Origin: Streptomyces californicus
Lineage (GTDB): Bacteria > Actinomycetota > Actinomycetes > Streptomycetales > Streptomycetaceae
Length of the DNA: 64,000 nucleotides
Assembly: GCF_000717645.1 (NCBI RefSeq)
Contig: NZ_JNZZ01000003.1
Span: forward strand, 310,001 to 374,000
Direction of reading: 5' to 3'
The notes under the pieces were generated by a model, which saw only the letters and a list, made by a program, of their open reading frames with translations, was not told the origin of the DNA and made no database searches. Position 1 is the first letter of the stretch, and each line of letters opens with the position of its first letter. Positions 1 to 6,612 of the stretch are shown here, piece after piece. The position numbers and the translations under genes are program-made.

Positions 1-1837
1 GCAGGTCGCGCAGTTCCCGGGCGAGGCGGGCGAAGCGGACGCGGGCCTCGGCGGAGAACGGCAGCCCGTCGTCGGCCACGTCCCCCGCCACCAGGAAGGT
101 GTCCAGCGCGTCCGCGAGCGATATCACCTCGGCCGGGTCCGTCCCCTCGACGGCGTCCGCGAGCCGCTGGTCGGCGTCGGCGCCGTCCGCCTGGCCGGCC
201 CGGTGCACCAGGAGCCGGGCGCGGCGGCCGAGGAGCGCGAGGTCGCGGGGGCCGATGCGCCAGCGGGGCCCGGTGAGGAGGCGGACCAGGGACGCGTTGG
301 CCCCCGGGTCCTGGAGGACCTCGCAGACGGCGACCAGGTCGGCCACCTCGGGCAGGTGGAGCAGCCCGGCGAGGCCGACGACCTCGACCGGGATGTCCCG
401 GGCGACCAGGGCGGCCTGGATCTCGGGGAAGTCCCCGGCGGTACGGCACAGGACGGCGATCTCGCCCGGCGGGGTGCCGGTGCGGACCAGGTGGGCGAGG
501 GAGTCCGCGAGCCAGTCGATCTCCTCCGTGTGGGTGGGCAGCAGGGCGCAGCGGACCACGCCGTCGCGCTCGGCGCCGGGCGCGGGCCGCAGGGCCTCGA
601 CGCCTTCGTGCATCGCGCGCAGCGGTTCGGCGAGGCCGTTGGCGAGCTGGAGGAGCCGGCCACCGCTGCGCCGGTTCTCGCTGAGGCTGTAGCGGGTGGC
701 GGGGGCGCCGTCGGCGTGCGGGAAGTGCTCGGGGAAGTCGTCGAGGTTGGCGACGGACGCGCCGCGCCAGCCATAGATCGCCTGGCAGGGGTCGCCGACG
801 GCGGTCACCGCGTGGCCGGTGGGCGCGGGCCGGGGCACACCCGGCTCCGTACCGTCACCGCCTCCCCCGACGCCGCTGCCGCCACTGCCTCCGCCTGCCT
901 CGGTGCCCGCGCCGCCGGCCCCGCCGCTGCCACTGCCTCCGCCGAACAGGGCCGAGAGCAGCAGGCGCTGGGCGACCGACGTGTCCTGGTACTCGTCGAG
1001 GAGGACGACGCGGAACTCGTCCCGCAGGATCCGCCCGACCTCGGGCCGGGTCAGCGCCAGCTCGGCGGAGAGGGCGATCTGGTCGCCGAAGTCCAGCAGG
1101 TCGCGGGCGCGCTTGGCGGCCCGGTAGCGCTCGGTGAGGCCGAGGAGCGAGCGGCGGGCCTCGGCGGTCTCGGGGATCTTGCGCAGGTCGGCGTTGCTGA
1201 GCCTGGCGTCGGCCAGGTCCCGCAGCAGCTCGGTGTCGTACGCCTCCAGCGTCCCCGGCCTCACGAGGTGTTCGGACAGCTCCGCGTCGAGCGCCAGGAG
1301 GTCGCTGACCAGGGTGGAGAAGGAGCGGGTGAGCGCCGGATACGGGCCCGGGGCCTCGCGCAGCACCTTGGCCGCGAGCTGGTAGCGGGTGGCGTCGGCC
1401 AGCAGGCGGGTGGACGGTTCCAGGCCGATGCGCAGCCCGTGCTCGGTGAGGAGGCGGCCGGCGAACGCGTGGTACGTGGAGATGGTGGGCTCGCCCGGGG
1501 GGTTGTCCGGGTCGATGGCGTCGGGGTCGGTGACCCCGGCGGCGATCAGCGCCTTGCGGACGCGTTCGGCCAGCTCGCCGGCGGCCTTGTTGGTGAACGT
1601 GAGGCCGAGGACCTGCTCGGGGGCGACCTGTCCGGTGCCGACCAGCCAGACCACGCGGGCGGCCATCACCGTGGTCTTGCCCGACCCGGCCCCGGCCACG
1701 ATCACCTGCGGGGCGGGCGGCGCGATGATGCAGGCCGTCTGCTCCGGGGTGAACGGGATCCCGAGGAGCTCCTTGAGCTGCTCGGGATCGGTGATGCGCG
1801 GGGACACCCGGACAACGGTAACCGGGCGCGCCGACAT
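1..1837 (-). CDS. adnA: AdnA-like UvrD/REP helicase subunit (3' end outside window)
   Basis: Superfamily 1A DNA helicase, probably the AdnA subunit of the AdnAB motor-nuclease that resects double-strand breaks for recombination. No stop codon lies in the window, so only the first ~612 residues are seen. Visible motifs: Walker A AGAGSGKTT near residue 50, Walker B LLDEYQDT near 279, motif III GDPCQAIYGWRG near 343-354. The RecB-like nuclease domain expected at the C terminus lies outside. The start is an ATG at 1835-1837, giving MSARPVTVVRVSPRI. A Gly/Ser-rich stretch (about residues 294-331) is inserted between motifs II and III. It follows the second helicase gene on the same strand, as adnB-adnA do in mycobacteria. 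Alternative: a stand-alone UvrD/PcrA helicase, but the tandem arrangement favours AdnA. Confidence 0.85.
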   Translation of the reverse strand, partial: MSARPVTVVRVSPRITDPEQLKELLGIPFTPEQTACIIAPPAPQVIVAGAGSGKTTVMAARVVWLVGTGQVAPEQVLGLTFTNKAAGELAERVRKALIAAGVTDPDAIDPDNPPGEPTISTYHAFAGRLLTEHGLRIGLEPSTRLLADATRYQLAAKVLREAPGPYPALTRSFSTLVSDLLALDAELSEHLVRPGTLEAYDTELLRDLADARLSNADLRKIPETAEARRSLLGLTERYRAAKRARDLLDFGDQIALSAELALTRPEVGRILRDEFRVVLLDEYQDTSVAQRLLLSALFGGGSGSGGAGGAGTEAGGGSGGSGVGGGGDGTEPGVPRPAPTGHAVTAVGDPCQAIYGWRGASVANLDDFPEHFPHADGAPATRYSLSENRRSGGRLLQLANGLAEPLRAMHEGVEALRPAPGAERDGVVRCALLPTHTEEIDWLADSLAHLVRTGTPPGEIAVLCRTAGDFPEIQAALVARDIPVEVVGLAGLLHLPEVADLVAVCEVLQDPGANASLVRLLTGPRWRIGPRDLALLGRRARLLVHRAGQADGADADQRLADAVEGTDPAEVISLADALDTFLVAGDVADDGLPFSAEARVRFARLARELRDL

Positions 1838-1912
1838 CCCGGACGCACCGGGGCCCCGGACGGAAGCCGCAGCGGACGCCCCGGGATCCCGGACGGAAGC
1901 CGAAGCGGACAC
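1838..1912. repeat. Short tandem repeat between adnB and adnA
   Basis: Two full copies at 33-bp spacing plus a partial third of a unit beginning CCCGGACGGAAGCCG, directly upstream of the adnA start codon. It belongs to the family of intergenic minisatellites seen throughout the window. The 33-bp spacing is a multiple of three. Confidence 0.65.
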
Positions 1913-1948
1913 GGCGGCTGCTCCACGACCCGGTGCCGGAAGCGGCGG

Positions 1949-4900
1949 CTACTCCACCACCTGTCGGCCCTCCGGCTGGGCGCTGCACGACGCCCGGAAC
2001 GTGCAGTGGGCGCAGTGGGCGCCCACGGTGGGCGTGAACCGTTCGTCCAAGACCTTCCCGGCGGCGGTGGCGAGCAGGTCGGAGACCCACTCCCCCGCCA
2101 GGGGTTCCTGGGCCTGGACCTTGGGGAAGGCGTCGCCGCCCTCCTTCTTGGGCGCGGGCTGGCGAAGCTGGACCAGCTCGGCGCCGCCCGGCTCGGGCCG
2201 CCGGCCGTCGAAGACCTCGTCGACCGCGCCCTCGCGGACGGCGAGCTGGTAGACGGCGAGCTGGGGGTGGGCGGCGACCTCGTCCTTGGTGGGCGCGCCC
2301 TTGCCGGTCTTGAAGTCGACGACGTACGCCCGGCCGTCGGCGTCCTGCTCGACACGGTCCATGGAGCCCCGGATGCGGACGGCGTACTCCCCCGCCTCCA
2401 GGGTCACGTCGAAGTCGTGCTCGCTCGCGGCGGGGGTCCGGCCGGCCCGGTCCAGGACGTGCCAGTGCAGGAAGCGTTCCAGGGCGGCGCGGGCCTGGTC
2501 CTTCTCCTGGTCGGACTTCCAGGGGGCGTCGAAGGCGAGGCCGTTCCAGACGGAGTCCAGGCGCTCCATGAGGACGTCGAGATCGGCGGGGGTCCGGCCG
2601 GAGGCGACTTCGTCGGCGAGGACGTGGACGACGTTGCCGAACCCCTGCGCGGCGGTGGCCGGGGCGTCGGCCTTCACCTCGCGGCCCAGGAACCACTGGA
2701 GGGCGCACGTGTTGGCGAGCTGGTCCAGCGCGCTGCCGGAGAGGGTGACCGGCTGGTCGCGGTCGCGCAGCGGGACGGCGGACCGGGTCGGCTCCTCCAG
2801 GCCCCACCAGCGGTACGGATGGGCCGCGGGCACCAGCGGCTGCCCCTCGTCGTCGGTGAGCGCGGCGAGCCGGGCGAGGCGGCGGGCGGCCGCCTCGCGC
2901 AGCGCGTCGGAGGCGCCCGGGTCGACGGTGGTGGCGCGCAGCTCCGCGACGAGCGCGGCGACCGCGAGGGGCCGGCGCGGGCGGCCGGTGACGTCGCGGG
3001 GTTCGACGCCCAGTTCGGTCAGGAAGCGGGAGGGCTGGTCGCCGTCGTCGGCGGGGGCCTTCACCGCGGTGACGACCAGGCGGTCGCGGGCGCGGGTGGC
3101 CGCGACGTAGAAGAGGCGGCGCTCCTCGGCGAGGAGGGCGCCGGGCGTGAGGGGTTCGGCGAGTCCGTCGCGGCCGATCCGGTCCGCCTCCAGGAGGGAG
3201 CCCCGGCGGCGCAGGTCGGGCCAGACGCCTTCCTGCAGCCCGGCGACGACGACGAGCCGCCATTCCAGGCCCTTGGAGCGGTGGGCGGTCATCAGGCGTA
3301 CGGCGTCGGGGCGGGCGGTCCGCCGGGAGAGGGTGTCGGCGGCGATGTCCTGGGCGTCGACCTCCTCCAGGAAGTTGAGGGCCCCGCGCCCGCCGGTGCG
3401 CTCCTCGGCGCGCGTGGCCGTCTCGAACAGGGCGCACACCGCGTCGAGGTCGCGGTCGGCGTTGCGCCCGGCGGCGCCGCCGCGCAGGGCGGCCCGCTCC
3501 AGCCGGCCGGGCCAGGGGGTGCCGTTCCACAGGGTCCACAGGGCCTCCTCGGCGGTGCCGCCGCCTTCGAGGAGTTCCCGGGCCTTGCGCAGGAGCGCGC
3601 CGAGGCGCTGCGCACCGTGGGCGTACGCCGGATCGTGCGTGACGAGGCGTTCGGGCTCGGCGAGGGCGCGGGCGAGCAGGGCGTCGGAGGGGGCGGGGAC
3701 CCGGATTCCGGCGGCGCGCTCCTCGTCGCGCAGGGCCCGGCCGAGGCGGCGCAGGTCGGCGGCGTCCATGGAGCCGAGGGGGGAGGCGAGGAGGGTGAGG
3801 GCGGTCTCGGTGTCGAGCCAGGGCAGAGTGACGGGGCGGGGCGGGGCGTCGCCGGTCCCGTCGGTGCCGGACTCCTCGACGGGCCCATCGGGCTGCCCGA
3901 CCGCCTCACCGGACGGGTCGACCGCCTCTCCGGACCGCTCGGCCGGCTCCTCGGAACGGCCCGTACGCAGGGCCGCCTCGACCGCCCCATCGGACTCCTC
4001 GGCCTGCCCTGCCGCCTCACCGGACCGCTCAACCGTGTCGTCGGCCAGCCCTGCCGCTCCCTCCGACCGCTCGGCCGCCTCCTCGGACCGGCCCGTGTGC
4101 AGGGCCGCCCCGGCCACCGTCCGCAGCGCCGTCAGCAGCGGGGCGACGGCCGGTTCGTGGCGGAGCGCGACGTCGTCACCGTCGACCTCCAGCGGGACCC
4201 CGGCGGAGGTGAGGGCACGGCGTACGGCGGGCAGCGAGCGGCCCCCGGCCCGTACCAGCACGGCCATCTCCTGCCACGGCACCCCGTCCTCCAGATGGGC
4301 GCGGCGCAGGAGGTCCGCGATGTTCTCCAGCTCGGTGGAGGAGGTCGGATAGGTGTACGCCTCGACGCGGCCGCCCTCCCGGACCGCGGCCGGTTCGCGG
4401 TGGGCGCGGACCCGGTCGGCGGGCAGCCGGGTCAGCGGCATCCGGCGGGTCAGCAGCCGGGTCGCGGCGAGCAGGCCGGCCCCGGAGCGGCGCGAGGTGG
4501 TGAGGACGCCCACGGGCGCGGGGGTCCCGTCCGCGCGCCGGAAGGCGTCCGGGAAGTCGAGGATGCCGTTCACGTCGGCGCCCCGGAACGTGTAGATCGA
4601 CTGGTCGGGGTCGCCGAACGCGACCAGCGTCCGCCCGCCCCGGCCCTCCCGCGTACGCCCCCGGTCCGGGGTGGCTTCTCCGCGCCCCGGGTGTACGGCG
4701 CGCGCGCCGGGTGCGCGCCCCCGGTTCCCTGCCAGCGCGTGCAGCAGGCGCACCTGGGCCGGGTCGGTGTCCTGGTACTCGTCGACGTACACCGCGTCGT
4801 AGCGGTCGGCCAGTTCGGCCGCCACCTCGGGGCGCTCCGCGAGCAGCACCGCCCGGTGCACCAGCTCGGCGTAGTCCAGGACCCCCTGGGCGTCGAGGAT

Positions 4901-5578
4901 GTCGAGGTACTCCGCGAGGAACTGGGCCGCCGCCGACCAGTCCGGGCGGCCGGTGCGGCGGGCGAAGGCGGCCAGCGCGTCCGGGCCGAGCCCCAGCTCA
5001 CGGCTGCGGGCCAGCACGGCGCGCACCTCGTCCGCGAAGCCGCGGGTGGTCAGGCAGGCGCGCAGCTCGGCCGGCCAGCGGACATGGGCCAGGCCCTCCT
5101 TCTCCAGGTCGAGCTGGCCCGCGAGCAGTTCGCGGACGGTGACGTCCTGCTCGGGCCCGGAGAGCAGCCGCAGCGGGTCCGCGAAGAGGTCGGCGTCCTG
5201 GTGGGCCCGGACCAGGGCGTAGCAGTACGAGTGGAAGGTGGTGGCCTGCGGACCCCGGGCCGCCCCCAGCCGGGCGGCCATCCGGTCGCGCAGCTCGACG
5301 GCGGCCTTGCGGCTGAAGGTGAGGACGAGGATGCGGGCCGGGTCGCCGCCCCGCTCCACGCGGGCGGCGACGGATTCGACGAGGGTGGTGGTCTTGCCCG
5401 TGCCGGGTCCGGCGAGGACCAGCAGCGGCCCCTCGGTGTGATCAACCACCGCGCGCTGGCCTGCGTCCAGGAGAGGGGGTTCCACGGAACCGGGCGGCGT
5501 GCGCACCAGACGGTACGCACCCGTGGTCCGCTGCCGTGACGCACGGTGCGGACTGTGCCGGGTGGTGGAGGAGCTCAC
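1949..5578 (-). CDS. adnB: AdnB-like helicase-nuclease subunit
   Basis: ATP-dependent helicase and nuclease of the AdnAB complex, 1209 aa. An N-terminal UvrD-type motor carries Walker A GPGTGKTT (about residue 58), Walker B VDEYQDT (about 264) and GDPDQSIYTFRG (about 320). A C-terminal RecB-like nuclease carries GSMDR (about 1071) and VVDFKTGKG (about 1088). A cysteine near 957 (NTCALQW) plus CAHCTFRASC (about 1189-1198) fit the Fe-S cluster that staples such nuclease domains. The start is GTG at 5578 without a strong ribosome site. Unusual features are an insertion between motifs II and III, and a Glu/Ala/Ser-rich repetitive insertion at about residues 496-575, which makes it longer than the roughly 1050 aa I recall for mycobacterial AdnB. 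Nuclease residues look intact. Confidence 0.88.
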   Translation of the reverse strand: MSSSTTRHSPHRASRQRTTGAYRLVRTPPGSVEPPLLDAGQRAVVDHTEGPLLVLAGPGTGKTTTLVESVAARVERGGDPARILVLTFSRKAAVELRDRMAARLGAARGPQATTFHSYCYALVRAHQDADLFADPLRLLSGPEQDVTVRELLAGQLDLEKEGLAHVRWPAELRACLTTRGFADEVRAVLARSRELGLGPDALAAFARRTGRPDWSAAAQFLAEYLDILDAQGVLDYAELVHRAVLLAERPEVAAELADRYDAVYVDEYQDTDPAQVRLLHALAGNRGRAPGARAVHPGRGEATPDRGRTREGRGGRTLVAFGDPDQSIYTFRGADVNGILDFPDAFRRADGTPAPVGVLTTSRRSGAGLLAATRLLTRRMPLTRLPADRVRAHREPAAVREGGRVEAYTYPTSSTELENIADLLRRAHLEDGVPWQEMAVLVRAGGRSLPAVRRALTSAGVPLEVDGDDVALRHEPAVAPLLTALRTVAGAALHTGRSEEAAERSEGAAGLADDTVERSGEAAGQAEESDGAVEAALRTGRSEEPAERSGEAVDPSGEAVGQPDGPVEESGTDGTGDAPPRPVTLPWLDTETALTLLASPLGSMDAADLRRLGRALRDEERAAGIRVPAPSDALLARALAEPERLVTHDPAYAHGAQRLGALLRKARELLEGGGTAEEALWTLWNGTPWPGRLERAALRGGAAGRNADRDLDAVCALFETATRAEERTGGRGALNFLEEVDAQDIAADTLSRRTARPDAVRLMTAHRSKGLEWRLVVVAGLQEGVWPDLRRRGSLLEADRIGRDGLAEPLTPGALLAEERRLFYVAATRARDRLVVTAVKAPADDGDQPSRFLTELGVEPRDVTGRPRRPLAVAALVAELRATTVDPGASDALREAAARRLARLAALTDDEGQPLVPAAHPYRWWGLEEPTRSAVPLRDRDQPVTLSGSALDQLANTCALQWFLGREVKADAPATAAQGFGNVVHVLADEVASGRTPADLDVLMERLDSVWNGLAFDAPWKSDQEKDQARAALERFLHWHVLDRAGRTPAASEHDFDVTLEAGEYAVRIRGSMDRVEQDADGRAYVVDFKTGKGAPTKDEVAAHPQLAVYQLAVREGAVDEVFDGRRPEPGGAELVQLRQPAPKKEGGDAFPKVQAQEPLAGEWVSDLLATAAGKVLDERFTPTVGAHCAHCTFRASCSAQPEGRQVVE
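3855..4092 (-). repeat. In-frame repetitive insertion inside adnB
   Basis: The coding strand contains degenerate repeats encoding variants of GRSEEAAERSGEAA and ERSGEAVDPSGEAV. Reading frame is kept, and the segment is rich in Glu, Ala, Ser and Gly. It falls between conserved helicase motifs, is probably a disordered surface loop, and arose by local duplication. Confidence 0.6.
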
Positions 5579-5950
5579 GTGGATCGCCGGTCCTGGTGGG
5601 TGCGGTGCGGATGTACGGATGTGCGGTGCGGATCTGCTGATGTGCGGGTGTGCGGTGCGGATGTACGGGTGACGGTCGCGTGCTGGTCGTCGGCCGACGA
5701 CGGGGAGAGGAAGGGAGCGGAGCGTGCCGAGCGATGACGACGCTACGCCTGCGGAGGCGCGGAAGGCGGTGGCCGTACTGCGTCACTCGTCACGTCCGCC
5801 GCGCCCGTCCCCGGCCTGCCCGCCGCTCCCGGCCCCGTTCCCCCCGGGCGCCTCGCCCGATCGGCGGCCGGATTCCGCGTGCTCACGGGGCCTGCGCCCG
5901 GCTCCCCGCCGGGTCGGGCCGCCGCCACCGGGAGCCGATGGCGGAAGCTG
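5579..5950. other. Intergenic stretch with short GTGCGG-type repeats
   Basis: This 372-base gap lies between the adnB start and the end of the alkyltransferase-like gene. Bases 5598-5671 hold imperfect copies of a unit like GTGCGGTGCGGATGTACGG. The rest is GC-rich, without a convincing gene; one small plus-strand ORF at 5724-5960 is judged doubtful. The adnB promoter should lie here but no clear -35/-10 pair is visible. Confidence 0.5.
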
Positions 5951-6391
5951 TCAGGTGTGAGCTTCCTCGCCCTCGCCGCCGGCCCCTCCGGCGCCCTCCA
6001 CGCCCCGTCCGTCCCAGCGGGCACGGCGCATGTCGAGCTTCGGGATGTGCCCCTCCGCCTGCCGCGACGCCTCGCGGAGCGGGGTGCCCTCGGCGCGGTA
6101 GTGCTCCAGCGCCCGCAGTTCGTGGGAGGGCAGCAGCGTCCCGTCGGAGCGGACCACGCGCCACCACGGCACGGCCGATCCGTACAGCGCCATGGCCCGG
6201 CCCACCTGGCGCGGGCCGCCGTCGCCGAGCCACTCCGCGACGTCTCCGTACGTCATCACCCGGCCGGGCGGGATGAGATCGGCCACGTCGAGGACGCGCT
6301 CCGCGTAGGCGGGCAGCTCCGCGTACTCCGGCGGTCCGCCGCCGGCCGGGGCGGTGCCGGGGCCGCCCCCGCCCGTCTGGTCCTGGCTCAT
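5951..6391 (-). CDS. Alkyltransferase-like (ATL / MGMT-family) DNA-binding protein
   Basis: This protein of about 146 aa has the DNA-binding fold of O6-alkylguanine-DNA methyltransferase: PPGRVMTYGDVAEWLG, then RQVGRAM, then the active-site region PWWRVVRSDG. True methyltransferases have PCHRV with an acceptor cysteine; here that cysteine is tryptophan. It should therefore bind alkylated bases without repairing them and flag them for nucleotide excision repair, as known for ATL proteins. The ATG at 6391 (MSQDQTGGG) is preferred; upstream in-frame ATGs at 6400 and 6415 are possible. The position beside adnB matches the mycobacterial order (Rv3202c, Rv3204). Confidence 0.85.
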   Translation of the reverse strand: MSQDQTGGGGPGTAPAGGGPPEYAELPAYAERVLDVADLIPPGRVMTYGDVAEWLGDGGPRQVGRAMALYGSAVPWWRVVRSDGTLLPSHELRALEHYRAEGTPLREASRQAEGHIPKLDMRRARWDGRGVEGAGGAGGEGEEAHT

Positions 6392-6612
6392 CCGTCCCAT
6401 CCTGCCGTACGCCACCGACAGCCCTACCGGAACGGTTCACGTCCCGGTACACAGTGTGCGCCCGGGGGCAAAGGAGCGTATGTTGCGCATCCCGCGCGCG
6501 TGCGGCGCACCCTGATGCCTCCCCCGGGCCGAAGGCCGTGCCACCATCATGCGAGCGGTGACCGGTGATACCAGAACACGAAGACGAACCAGAGGCGACG
6601 AAGGAGCAGGGC

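Noticed and set aside
203..5539. 1778-codon plus-strand ORF opposite the helicase genes
   Set aside because: It is an antisense shadow caused by high GC; amino acid content is Gly/Val/Arg-biased with no domain, while the minus strand encodes clear helicases.
5724..5960. Small plus-strand ORF starting MPSDDDATPAEARKAVAVLR
   Set aside because: It has a fair ribosome site, but the sequence soon turns into Pro/Arg-rich noise and runs into the alkyltransferase-like gene. It is probably not a gene.
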